From Dasyornis broadbenti (lineage: Eukaryota > Chordata > Aves > Passeriformes > Dasyornithidae), in assembly GCA_013397935.1 (NCBI GenBank), contig VZRN01004257.1, positions 1,440,820 through 1,504,819 on the forward strand: a DNA stretch of 64,000 bases, in the 5' to 3' direction. The position numbers were made by a program, and so were the translations under genes. Each line of letters begins with the position of its first letter. Positions within the stretch are counted from its first letter, which is position 1. Below are positions 35,641-47,850 of this stretch, one piece after another. Below the pieces are notes generated by a model that had not been told where the DNA came from, made no database searches, and saw only the letters and a list, made by a program, of their open reading frames with translations.

Positions 35641-38199
35641 CTGGAGGAAAACTCTGTTTCTCTTTTGCCATGCAAGCTATTTAATTTTTCATAAGATCAG
35701 GCCATGACATCTCCATACCTGGCAAGTAGAAAATTAAGACAATGGTTTTTACAATTAGAGTGTGAATTTCATATGAGGTGACATAGGAAGGAGTTATGGG
35801 AAAGGATCCCGTCCCTTTGCTTGTGTTTGAAGTGCAATACCTCTAGCTGGCCAGCTCTGAGGGGTCCCCTCGGAGCCAGCGATGCTGCTTAGGGTAGAAA
35901 GCACCAGAACAAGCAGAAAATGATGCAAAACTGGCTAGCAGAAACACTGATAAAAGTAAGATGGGGTGCAGCAAAAATCAATGTCCTTGTGCCAGTGTTA
36001 TGATACTAAATCTTTCAACTTACTCAGATTTGCTCTCCTGCCTAGAATGTTGACTTGTGAGAGAAACTGGATTTAACTCCGTTACGTGCAAGGGGTTCCT
36101 ATTCCCCAGCTATTTGTCATATGCTTGACTCCGTTTTCCTTTACGAAGTTGTGGCTACCTAAAGGAGATGCTGGATTTCCCTGCTGAGTCCAGTCCAGGT
36201 GTTTGAAAGTCAGCAGTTTGGGGTTTATGCACAGCAAGGGGTACTTGAGAGTCTGTGGCCATTTACGCTTTTGGATGTGTGGAAAATAATGGAGTGAATG
36301 ACAGATCCAGAGAGATGGCAATGGGTATGAGCAGTCAGCTGGGAAAAAAGAGAGGCTGGTTACAGGAATTGTAAATGAGAACGGTGTGACTTGAGGAGAA
36401 CAAAATGAGCTAAAAGTACAGCCCAGGAATAAATGGCCAGAAATAAAGGGTGCCAGGTTGGACTTGCTAATAGTTTTGTCTTCAGTAAACACTCCTAAGC
36501 TCACGCTCCCGAAGGACAGAAAATAATACAGAAGTGAAATCTAAACCAAGAGAGCCACTCATCCATCCTGGATGGATCTCAGAATGCTGTAGCTGCCTGG
36601 GAATGGGAGAAGAAAAAAAGGAGCCACTGGGGAAGTTCAATATCTTGGCTGCCAAGGGTAAAACAGAACTCACTGTTCTCCGGGTACAACAGATGAGATT
36701 TCTGTTGCACACAGAGAAAATGAACCTAGCAAAGACACGGGCCTGTAGATAAGAGCTGCCAGGATGAAAGAAGGTAGCTGTTTGGCAGTGGCACAGATTT
36801 TCTTTTGATTGTTGCTGAAAAGCATGCCCTGGCTGGCATGGAACAGAAGTCCTTCCTGCGAAGGCATTCCCAGAAATGTCTCCCACGCCGTTTGCTGGGA
36901 GGCTTGGAGGGCTGAATGCTATCCACACCTCCCAGCTGTGCTGCAAAGGGAACAATGCCATGGCTTTTGTGTAAGGCTGCCCAGTGCCCAGTTTGGCATT
37001 AAGAGGGAAACTGCTTTGTCTTTGGCTGGTACTGAGCAAGGTTTCACAGGCCTTGGACAAATTGAACATTATTTGAAACCGTGCATTCATCTGCTGGCTG
37101 CTGTTCCTCGTGTCTGTTTCCTCTTGTGTTTGTTGAAGCCCTTCTTATAAACTTCTTTCCAGTGGTCACAATCCTGTTTGTGGTTGTTTTCATATCAGCC
37201 TGGAGCGCTTGAGTACCTGGAGTTAGGTTTTACAAATGCTGCAGTTCAGTTACAAGAGCTGTAACTGATGAAGCCCCTCACAGTGAACTTCTTGGAAAAC
37301 ATTTCAATCCAATTTTACTAGATTAGCAATATGTATACAAAGCTGTATATGCTCCTAGAAGCAGCACCGACTGTACTGAATTTGAAACTCATTCACACAT
37401 CAGTCACATTAAAAACCAAACCCAAACAGCTCAGGAATAGATTATTTTTGGGGCATCTCTCAGCAGGTCAAGCAACCCCTACAATTCATCCTTGTGATGG
37501 GATTTGTTGACCTTGTTTAACAAATATAAACCGATTTTGCCAAAGAACTTGCCAAATAACCTGCTAACAACAACTATCTGGATTTATATATGAGGGTAAA
37601 GACAAAAAAAGCTGTGCAAATGCTACAAAAGCCTGTTGGCAAAACCAGTATAAAGCCTTTGAATAATTGCTTCTGTGTTAGGTCTTTGTTCTACCATAAA
37701 GAGTTGAGCACATGTGCACAAACACCCCCAGTCTCATCCAGCAGGATGATATGAACACAAAAGCTGAACACAAACCAAGCCCCTGCAGGAGTGCAGAGCA
37801 GGGTGAGATCATTATCACAGCTGGAATCATTTGTTCTGCCTCCTTCGATGAGGAAAAAAGGCAAATCATTCATTTGGGCTGCTGGTGCACACCAGCAGAG
37901 AGAAAGGGTAACAGCATAATCTGTCAGGGCGTTGGCTTGGCAGGCTGTGGGTTGTGTTTCCACCTGGAGGCTGCCAAGTCCTGAGTGAATCCAGATTTCA
38001 GCCTTCAGTCTCTGCCATTGGCAGAAATTGAAGGATTCTCTTTGTAAAGGGCTGAATTCTGTGCCAAGAGCATCTTTTACATGTCCATCATTAGAGCTCC
38101 TGGATGTTACGAGGCAAATATTGCGTGGCAAACATTGAGAGGAATAGAAACACTTTCATAAATAACAGCTCCATTTTTAAAATTGCTTCTCCCTCCCTC

Positions 38200-38310
38200 A
38201 AAAAAACACCCACCCCCAAAAAAACCCACAAAACCCCCAAATGAACAAAAAAGCAAAACAAAACAAACCAAACAAGAAAGCAAAACAGAACAAACAAGGG
38301 AAAAAAACCT
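38200..38310. repeat. A/C-rich low-complexity tract
   Basis: About 110 bases are almost free of T on the + strand (caaaaaaacacccacccccaa and similar). It is the mirror-strand counterpart in composition of the tract near 54.8 kb, and like it gives long spurious frames on the opposite strand. Confidence 0.88.
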
Positions 38311-38726
38311 TGGGAAACTTCTGAAGAAATGTAGCTGCCTGAGGCAAGAATACAGGAGGTCTTGCTGCGCTGGAAAGTGCAAGGGAAGGAAGTGAGGTAA
38401 TTTCACACAGTTGCACCTCTGTTTGAGCAGATGATCTGGATGTAGATGAAATTTTAAACTCAGTTTTGCTGTAATTCCCTGATAACTTGCTCTAGAAGTT
38501 ATTTTTGATGGTTGATATTTGTGCATTGACTGTAGTTTGTTGTGCCACCTTGTGTCTTTAAGAGAGCCAGGGTTGTGAGACAGCTCAGCCAGAGGAGTCT
38601 TGGCTTTAACAGAATTACACAGAATTTGCTTTGGAGTTGTCTGTCCCAAAAATTTTGAGTTCTGTAAAGCAGACCCGATGCAGGACCCTGTTTTTCTCGG
38701 ACCAGACAGCAGAGCTTGGGTATTGA

Positions 38727-38744
38727 TATCATATTAATATGATA
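38727..38744. other. 18-bp AT-rich palindrome
   Basis: tatcatattaatatgata is a perfect palindrome. A further acttaatatgaaac and ttcatattc follow, so the whole 38727-38772 patch is built from ATAT/TTCATA-type words. Composition may account for it. Confidence 0.65.
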
Positions 38745-38835
38745 CTTAATATGAAACCATTTTCATATTCAAATAAACATGCAAATATAGAGTTGTTACT
38801 GGGTACAAACACATACACACACTCCACCCCTGGAG

Positions 38836-38855
38836 CTTGGTGTTACTTGGTGTTA
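38836..38855. repeat. 10-bp tandem duplication
   Basis: cttggtgtta is present twice in a row without spacer. Confidence 0.85.
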
Positions 38856-41410
38856 ACTGTATCGACATATCAGCAATAATTCACTCCCCCTTCAGCCAAG
38901 ATAAAAAACCGGCCTGGCTTTTTAAACAACACTCACTGCCCTGAAGAAATCAGACACCTCATTGCAGGCTGTCCAGGACAAAGGGCATTAAAACCTTCCT
39001 GTTCCATTTATCTTGCTTTAATTACTTCATATATTGAGCATTCAGTTGGCTTTTTTGTTGCTCAGGAGACGTGGATCTGTGGCAGCAAGGAGGGGAATGA
39101 AGGTTGCGGTTTCAAGCACCGACCGGAGTTAAGCGGGAAAAGCAGCAGCGGTTATCAAGCTCATCTGGGATGTGAGTGGGAATTCGAGAGAGGACAGCTG
39201 TATCTCTGAATTCAGGAATGAATGCTGGAATAATGAGGAGCAGAGGTGTGGAGGGGCTTTCATCTTGCTCTCTGTCCTGGGGAGGCCTGCAAGCAGTTTT
39301 GATCTACACAGGGAAATTTGAGAGCAGACAACATTAAGCTAAACCACCCAAAAACCTTATAGAAACCTCCAGTCTCCTGCATGGAGAATGAAGGTGATAG
39401 GGCCCGTGTAGAAGTACTGAGAGGACACATCTCCACCCTCAGAACCAAGGTTGGATTCTGTCACAGCAGGAAGCAGTGCTGGAGTTAAACCTTCCCGGGG
39501 ATGTCTGCCTCCCATGTTCCTTCCGGACTTGCTGATCCACTTCTTCTGGCTCCCTTTTTAATGATCCCTGGAGCAGCAGAGGAGTAGCCATATGGCTTGC
39601 AGTAACTTGAATTTCAGCACAGAATTGAAAAAGAGATTAATTTTGTCTTTTTTTTTTTTTGCCTAGATAACGCTTTGAAGCCTATTTTACACAGTCTAAG
39701 AAAAGACATGGATGCTACCAGGCAGTTTCAAACCAGTGAAAGAGCATCTTGAGAGAGGTCAGCACAGGAGGTGTGCCTGGAGGACAGGCCCTTGCAGCTG
39801 CCCCTGGAGAAGCCTCAGCGGGTAGGACGCAGATGGCTCAGCTCTGTCAACATCAGAAAGTCTCCTAAAACACCAGATTATTGAGGCAATGAGGTTCTGG
39901 CTACATAACTGCATCTGAGATGCTCATGGGCATGGCTCTCTTTCAGCCCTACAAGATAAAACAGAATTTTAACCCTCGAAAGAAAATTTTGTGATGGAAG
40001 TATGTGAAAATGGGGACTGCAACGTAGATGAATGTTTGCTAATAGCTGTGGAATATTGGATTGGGGGATGTAGGAGGGCTCTTCTAGCTTTACAGACCCA
40101 CAGTATTTGTAAAATTACTTTATTAAAAAAATCAGTGGGTGTTATGCAGGCACTCCGCTAAATATGAATAATTTAAACCAGTGAATAATTAAAACCTGTC
40201 TGGGAAGAATTATACAGGTAATTTAAATTTCAGGTGTGCACAGAAGAAAATGTGAACACAGAACAATTTGGGATTGAATATTGGATTTGCGTTGCTCAGG
40301 TGAGTCTGGATCTGAACTATGAGCACGGCACCGTGTACCACCACGAGCAGCAAATCCCAAAGCAATATGAAAATGTGCATTACTCCCGGACTTAATGGAC
40401 TTTCTCTTCAAAGAAGATGAAGTGACTTTGAAATGGGAACTGCAAGTACACTGCAGCTCCTGGGGAAACAGCTCTGGCTTTCTTTCCATGGAAAGGTCAT
40501 TGCAAATTGGGAAGTTTAATTCGTGTCCTGCAAGTTTTGTGCCACCAGTCATGGTCCCTAGCTGGTAAATAAGAAAAGTGAATTTGCTGTTGAAGAGAGG
40601 GAGTGAAGAGTATAAAACAAAAGGACTGTTTCTCAGGGGGAGGGTTTAGCCACACCTTTGGTTGCAGTGAGCTTTTTATCGGTTTTGCAGCGGATGTATT
40701 TCTAAGCTACTCATTATTTAGTACAAAGAATAACAACATATTCAGTGGGGGATCGAAGGGATGACACAGGAAAAGAGAGCCTGGATGTAGGATTGCCATT
40801 TCTGGGTTGGTGGATTACCTAAAAGCAGAGGCTGCTAAATTTGGGTGCAGTAACTCAAGAAATAAAATTATTCTTGCCCAAATGAAGGAAATGATCTTGG
40901 TTTGTTTCTACAGCTCAAGCACAATAGTACCTGGTTTCACGTTAAAGAGTCAGAAACAAATGAAATTACTGTAAAAGACCCATGTTTGCACATCCTCAAC
41001 TGAAGGAAAAGGTCAAAGAGAGCGACAGTGAGGTTGTAAAGAAAAGCATTTTCAAAATTTCCATTGCACATGAGAAACAGATTTGCTTTCAGAAGCTCTA
41101 GCCCTGCATAAAATATTTTTTTGATAAGGAGAGTATCCAAAAACTTGGAATTTACATGCCGGGCGGCAGTAAAAGAAGCTTTGATATTTTCTAGTACTGC
41201 TGTTTACTTTTGCATGTGGTACGTGCATTCTCGCTGGCAATTTTTTATCTTCCTTTTGTGGGAACTTCATATCTGTTCTACACAGAAACCTGCACGAGTG
41301 AGAGGGTGTGTGAAGAGAAAAAGTGAAAATTTACTTGTGCAATGATATTTAGGTAGAAAAGCTGCTTTTACTTTAAGAGGAGGTTGGTTTGTTGTTGGTT
41401 GAATTTTTCT

Positions 41411-41412
<2 letters not shown>

Positions 41413-41477
<65 letters not shown>
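41413..41477. repeat. 65-base poly(T) tract
   Basis: An uninterrupted run of 65 T bases is the longest homopolymer in the window. It is preceded by ttgaatttttctaa and followed by agtgcttgc. There is no adjacent retrotransposon body on the right that would make it the reversed poly(A) tail of an insertion. The length is likely to be approximate, because sequencing of such runs is error-prone. Confidence 0.95.
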
Positions 41478-41479
<2 letters not shown>

Positions 41480-43040
41480 TGCTTGCAATTGTCCTTTCTT
41501 CTAACAACAAAACCCTCCAGTTCAGGGCAGCACAGCACTGCTTTCTGAATTTAGAAGCTCAGCGGCTCCATCATGTTTGTCACAAGTGGTGTTGCTTTGG
41601 CATGCATTTCTGGGATTTAACTCTGTTATATTTACCCTGTAGGAGTGCTTTGCCTGAGCTTTCCCTTTCTGTTTCAGTTGTGGAGATCAAAAGATTTACT
41701 GGAGCTCGTGCCACTGCCGTGCCTTTCTTCTTCATGTCTCGAGACCAGGGAAGGAATGTGGGAAGTCTTTGAGTCTCACGGAGAACTGTGGGAGGCTGAG
41801 GGAGAACCTGAGTTAATGTTGAGATGCAGCCAGAACAACTAAAACACAAGGAGAAGAATCATTCTATCTCTGCTTTCTAATTTGTTTATTTAGTAGATGT
41901 CCCTCCATGTGTATTTCCCTTTTCTAAAAACTCAGAATTGTAGGACTCACACAGTTATGTCTTCCTGAAGCAGTGCCGATGTTTCTGGACTTACCGGTCC
42001 AGAATAGCAGGTCAGGATTGTGAAATAATAGGATTTTGAATGGAATTTTGGATAGAACTGAAGGGAATGTTCTGAAGAAGCATGATTCATGCTTAAGTCT
42101 TTTGTTTCTTTGTTCCATGTTTTATTAAAAACCAGGTTTCAGAATGCTTTTACACCAGATCGAAAAAATTCGTGAGAGCTACGTTTGCAATGATACTGCC
42201 CATTTTAAGCACAAGAAGTCTCTAAAGCATCCACTGTTACCCTTCACCATGAGGTACTGCAGCCCCCTGGACTGCATTCAGTGTGCAGCACAAATCAAAT
42301 TTCCAGACCACCGGATCTGTGTCCCTGCTCCTCTTGTTAGAATGCAGTGATTCATTTTCCATTGATTTTCACGCAGATTATACTTCCTTGAATATTAAAA
42401 AGAACGGAGGTGGAGCCAAAACCTAATCTAGAAATTGCAGCAAATAAAACCAACAGCTTTTTGTCTTAGCGCCCCTGGTCTTTTGAGTCAACACCATTCA
42501 TAAAAGGAAGTATCTGGCAGGATAAATTTCACATCACTTCAGGCATCTACAGTAGATGCAGCTCCACACTTGGTTTTCTCACCTCTTCCCACATTGGTAG
42601 TGGCAAGAAATGAGCAGCAGGGAACGACTCATCTGAACTTCTTTGGGCAAATTGTTAGGCTTGAATTTAGGGTGACACAACAGGCACAGAAAAGCCAATT
42701 TCTTCCTGGTGGCAATTGTGGCAGCCCAAGCCAAAACCCTGGGGCAGAGGCATCATTCAGGATGCTCTTCCAGACAGTTCCTGTGCCAGGTGATGTGCAC
42801 AGCCCTGCTGGCATCACGGCAGCCCTGGAGGGCTCTGTCTGCACGCCAGAGGCACCTGAGTGTCTCTGCCTGGATCGTTTACTTGACTGATAGCAATGGT
42901 TTGGCTTTCTGAGCAGGTAAAGATGACTGGATACCAGCAGAAGACAGAAAGATTAAAAGTTCATTTGCTTTACGTGTTATTGCTTCTGTAACAAGGATAT
43001 GACTAGAAAACGTTTTTTAATGATGTTGTGTTTGTTAAAA

Positions 43041-43057
43041 ACACACACACACACACA
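43041..43057. repeat. Short AC microsatellite
   Basis: Eight AC units lie in a row, flanked by A runs. Confidence 0.92.
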
Positions 43058-43918
43058 AAAGGACTTCAAAAAGTTTCACTCAGACATATTGCAGTAAAAT
43101 TCCCCAGGTGGTAAACATGCTTCTTGTTTTCTTGGGGCTCCAAAGATCTTCCAGGAAAGACTTTTTTCCTCTGGAAATGAATTTTTTTTTTTAACCGGGC
43201 TTCAAACCATTTCTCTTGGGAAGTCAAACCTCTTTGCAGTTGTAAGATTGCTGTTTAAGCTCTGTTAACACATGAACATATCACTTTCCCCTATGTGCAC
43301 ACCACAATTTTCTGCTCACACCCTTGCTTACTCAGTTCCTTAGTATGTGAGTAACCAGGTATTTTATTTTGATAGTGATCAATAACCTGTCATTGCTTTA
43401 ACGTAGTGTTTGAACCAACCACAAGAGGCAGAATTCCAAACTTACCCGTCCAGTTCCTTGCCACGAGGAAACTGAGCTCCTGCAGTCAGCAGAGCAGGTG
43501 CTCCTTTGGCAGTTGTGCTCCTGCGGGGGTTTGTAGGCAAGAGAGGGATGTGAATGAAATATAAATGCATTTATTCCGTGGCAAATGGAAGCTGCTGTTG
43601 TGATCTGTTTGTGTTGGTAAAGGTGTGTACTTTCGCTGTGGTGCCAACAGTGTTGTTTCAGGTATCGTGGCTGATGTTGTGTATCAGAAAAGCCTGAATG
43701 ATTGAATTTATTATGCCACTTTTTGGACAGAATGTAATTGATTCAGCCAGTCAAAACGGGTATTTTCTGTTGCTTGTAGCTTGAAAAGACAGCACTAAAA
43801 TCTGCACCTCAGGACAGCCGTAGCAGGTCATTTACGTTTTGTGTCCTTGCAGAAGTGTAGCTCCGGTTATCCCAGGAAAAGAGTGGACTTGAACTGATTT
43901 CTCTGCTGTTCTAAACAG

Positions 43919-43946
43919 CATTAATATTGATAATATGATATTAATG
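43919..43946. other. 9-bp inverted repeat
   Basis: cattaatat (43919-43927) and atattaatg (43938-43946) are exact reverse complements around a 10-base loop tgataatatg. Both arms carry an ATTA core. Confidence 0.6.
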
Positions 43947-46039
43947 AGCTAAGGACAAGAATGGCATAGGAAATTGTGTTTGAGGGGAAAGAGTAAATTC
44001 GAAACCCTACTTTGGTTCCTGCAGCTGAGGTGCACAGTGCTGGTGAAACCTTTAAAAGATTTGATCTGGGGATGTGGAAGTGTAAATGGCACAAACAGAT
44101 CAAAGACAATTTCCCTATGTTTCAGGAGCTGCTACGTGAAAATGAACTAATAAAAGCTAACACGAAAATACCTATCAGTAGAACTTTAATTTAAAAATGG
44201 GGACAACAGGACGAAAAAAGTGTACTTAGGCACCAAGATCCCTTCGATTTGAGAAGTTTGCTGAGTTTGCCCGGTCCCTGGGGAAATAAGAACAGCCAGT
44301 GGAAAGGAAAACCAAAGGAGTGCTTGCAAGCCCGGGTGGGCAGGCACCCAGTGGCAGAGTGGTGGCAAATAGCAGCAAGGTGTTTGCCAATAATGCAATG
44401 CAGAGCTTGTCTCACCCTGAACAGAGGTTGGGATTATTGGTTTGGAATGCATTCATCACCAGCACCCAGCTGGGGGAAGACAGCATCAATGGTACTTGGC
44501 CTTGCTTGATTTAGGGTCTTCTGGAGCTTGGCTGCTAAGCTACTGCTCTCTCTTCTGGCTGAATTTCAGCCTACGTGCAGCTCAGTTATAAAATTCTGAG
44601 AAGGCTCTCCAACTTTATGAGGATCCTGCCTCAATATTGGGGAAAAAAAAGTCTCTTTGGGACACGTTCTATTCTACAAACTCCGCAGCTGAACGTTTCT
44701 GTTGTTCCTCTGAATGCGGCACTGTTCATCAAAATGCAGCTGCTTTTTTTTATTGCTTAGATTTGAACACATGTTGTTCTGAAATTTTTATTTTCCTTTA
44801 TTGAAAGGTGACAGTGCAGGAAAAGTGTCTTTTTTTTTTTTTTTCTTTATTTGTGTCAAGATATAGAGACCTGGAGGAATTAATTTCGTTTCTCATCTAG
44901 GAAAGCTGTCTGCTACCTTGTACCTTTGCTGTGCAGCGGAATTCACTCCCAGTTTCTAGCCCAGAGGACAAGGAAAGTTGAAAGTCTGGACCTGTTCATT
45001 ATGCATGCTGCCATTGTGCTTTTTAAATTTAAGTTGAAGTCTTGAAAGCAGGTGGAAGTAACAAGCACATTGATTTAATTTGTATCTCTAAGTTGTCCAG
45101 GCTGCTTTGAAAATCCTCACGAATACGCTCTGTGTTATTGCAGGTCTGAGAGGGACACTCTGAGGGCAATTCTCGGTGCTTTCTCCGGGTCCCCAGCACC
45201 TGCTGCTTTCCAGATTTTAACAAAAACTGCTGTTTGCAGGTCCCCACCTGTCAGGCATCACGAACTGCACTCACCAAGCTGTGCCCCACGGCAAACATTA
45301 TTTTGCATTTGTTGTCTGATATCAAAAGATAAAAACCCTTGCAACAGTGATAAAATGGTAAGATAAAAAAGCAGTTTTTTGTTGGGAGCTCCCGGGTGCG
45401 TCCATAGTTATGGGCTATGGGCACACTCAGTATCGGATTTCTCCAATTTTTATGAGTTTAACAAATTATCACGTCTAACAAGCATTGTCCAATTAGAGGA
45501 GCAGTTGGGTAGGTAATTTTCCCCCCAGTTACTGCCCCACTGGAGTTGGTCCAGGGCTTCTTTGCCCCATTTCTTGTTGTGTCTCCCTAGATTCTGATTG
45601 GAAAACAAAATGCTCTTCTTGTAGGCTCTCGTCTTGAAAATAAGACTAAACAGTATTTCAGGAATGTGATAGAAGCTTGGCTTATTACTCTAAAATCTAA
45701 AAGAAAGGGTAGGAAAACCACCAGGAGATGTATGACCACTGAGGCTACAAAGCTGCAAATACATGAAAAATACGTAAAAGCTGAAATCTTTAGGCATCAC
45801 ACTCAACTGCTGTGCACAAGATGGGAGGTGAGGGCTAGGCTTGCTGTGGGCAGGGGGTGAGCTGCTCCTGAACGGGTCTGTGCAGCTTCTGTGCTCTCTG
45901 AAATCCCACAGCAGCTCCTGGAAACTCCTCCCCTTACCCTGAGAGATGCCCGCGCCAGGCCCACGCTGAGCAAACCTGCCCAGTTCTGCCGGTGTGCAGC
46001 TCCTGCCTGCACCTGTCCACCCGTTATAATACCAGTGAT

Positions 46040-46420
46040 GTAATAACAGCAATCGTGTGCTTCTCTTTGCTTCCCCAGAACATCTGCTCCAGCGTTTCTG
46101 GCACAGCGTGGAAGAGCATTATCCTGGTTTGGGGCTGATCTGGCTCTGACAGCATCGGGAATGCCAGCCGGCAATACGCTCCCTCTGGAGAGCGAGGCGC
46201 TGCAGGTGTGTCAGCTGGCTGCTCTCGCATCCACGGGCCCGTGCTCGTGTCACACCATCATAACTGCAAATCTGGGCAGTTCCACAATTATTTATTGCCA
46301 TGCGGAGGAGCCAGGTGATCCAATCAGTCTGGGTTTTATGATTCGTGTGAAGAATAGCGACATGTCAGCCGGAAAAGAAACACCTGAAGCTTTGAGCAAA
46401 TTTCCATTAAAATAAGTTTC
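46040..46420. promoter_or_regulatory. GC-richer enhancer-like block (candidate)
   Basis: A patch that is GC- and CpG-richer than its surroundings contains the 12-base palindrome cacgggcccgtg (46232-46243), tcagctggct (E-box CAGCTG), ccaatcagt (CCAAT, near 46320) and attatttattgccatgc. CpG density is raised but too short for a CpG island. Several frames are open on both strands, which fits composition rather than coding. Confidence 0.27.
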
Positions 46421-47559
46421 TCGTATTATGACATTTATTTCATGAAACATTAACTTCATTTTCTGCAGACTGTTTTAACATTTAGAGTTAAAGGTTTTCC
46501 CTCAGTTTTGCATTACTAGATAACTGTAATAATGCAGGGCATATCATAAAGTTTGCAGAGAGCTGTACGTCTGAAACCGCTGCCGTTCAAAAATAGAAAT
46601 GAAACAAAGTCCAAAGAGAAAACTGTCAGTGAAAATTGGTAGCAATTGGATATGTATGTAAATTACAAAAACTAATCTACCGAGATTCATAGGGCAAATA
46701 ACTCCAGCTACTATTACTTGGCACCAAATAGAAACATTTCATTGAAAGTGCAGCTGCTAGAGAAATGAACTGATAAACATAAATTGAACATAAATGGCTG
46801 CAGGCAAACTGGAGTAGCAAACAGAAAAGGGACAGGGGAAAAAAAATGTTGTTTGTAGACATGTGTGTGCCTGTGTACGGAGTGTTGTACACACAGAAAC
46901 ATCTGAGAGACACAGAAGTGGAGGGGAATTGTCAAGGATCCCCAACCCGGCAAGTTTCCCAGGTGAAAAATTCCTCAGTCACTCTCCCCAGGAACGGAGC
47001 CACTCCCTGGCTGCAGGTGGGGAATTGTGTCCAGAAAAAGGGGCCCTGCTGCTGATCAGGATGTGGTGCTGACCACTGTCAGAGATAAAAGGAAAAAATC
47101 AGGCTCTGAATTTCATGCCTTGCTAACTGATGAATTTAATACATTAGGCTTTTATAGAAGAACTTGTGTAAAGTCTCAGGCCAAAACCTGATATAATTTT
47201 TAGGAATTTAAATATGAAATTACTTAATTGTTCCCAATAATAAGAGGGGAAACTGAAGGTAGACATTATCCCTCCTCCCTTCCATTCTTGTCTCACACTC
47301 ACAGCCAGGTGTGTCTTTCAATTAATTCCTGTCCCTAAGGACGCCCATTAATAAACACCAAACCCACGTATCAATTAGAAAACACCAAAAATACACAGAA
47401 ATCCGTGTATATGCATACGCACATATAAACTCTCCTCCTCCTTCCAGGCACATAAATGCCTTCAATCATTCTCTGCAGTTTCCTAGGAACCGCACTCCAG
47501 ATGTGGTGTTTAAGAGTGAATGTGGCTAACGTTTATTAGACTTGAACTGTATTGTGGGT

Positions 47560-47850
47560 AATTGTCCAGTAATAACCTTTGGTAAATTATATGAAGCCTT
47601 TACTTTACTTAACAGGGAACGCAGGCTCCCCAAACTCTAATATTATCATCATTCAAGATAATGAGCAACACAAACCATTCTATTACCAATCTAAAAGCAA
47701 TAAATGTCAAAGTAAAGAACTATGCAATATTCTGGCCTGGAAGAACAAAGGACAAAAGTAATGATAATGCCTTTTTATATTTGCAGTCTATTATATCATG
47801 CATAACAAATGACCCTGTAATTGTAGACAGTGTTATTTTAACAGGTTGTA
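47560..47850. promoter_or_regulatory. AT-rich enhancer-like block (candidate)
   Basis: A repeat-free stretch with tattatcatcattcaagata, atgataatgcctttttatat and atatcatgcataacaaatgac (POU-like ATGCAT). It begins after gggtaattgtccagtaataa. The preserved mixture of short motifs without simple repeats suggests constraint, untested here. Confidence 0.25.

Larger units (their letters stand above)
26420..41410. other. Non-coding stretch, no gene seen
   Basis: Unique sequence with the listed hairpins, palindromes, minisatellite and A/C tract. The two longest open frames of the window lie here (29887-30498 + and 36482-37090 -); both lack known domains, flanking splice evidence or codon texture that I would trust. 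The stretch 39740-40110 could be a very degraded LINE, but I cannot align it. Confidence 0.72.

Noticed and set aside
36482..37090. About 202-codon open frame on the minus strand
   Set aside because: No recognisable domain, overlaps open frames on the other strand, and the composition is that of a locally GC-richer stretch. Not called as a gene.
38107..38649. About 180-codon open frame on the minus strand
   Set aside because: A large part is the T/G strand of the A/C-rich tract (38200-38310), so the frame is open by composition.
39740..40110. Possible degraded LINE ending in gattgggggatgtaggaggg
   Set aside because: Only the end faintly resembles a CR1 tail; not enough ordered blocks to call it.
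41678..41842. Possible exon after ctttccctttctgtttcag
   Set aside because: Good acceptor, but no credible donor follows, and the frame product is not recognisable.
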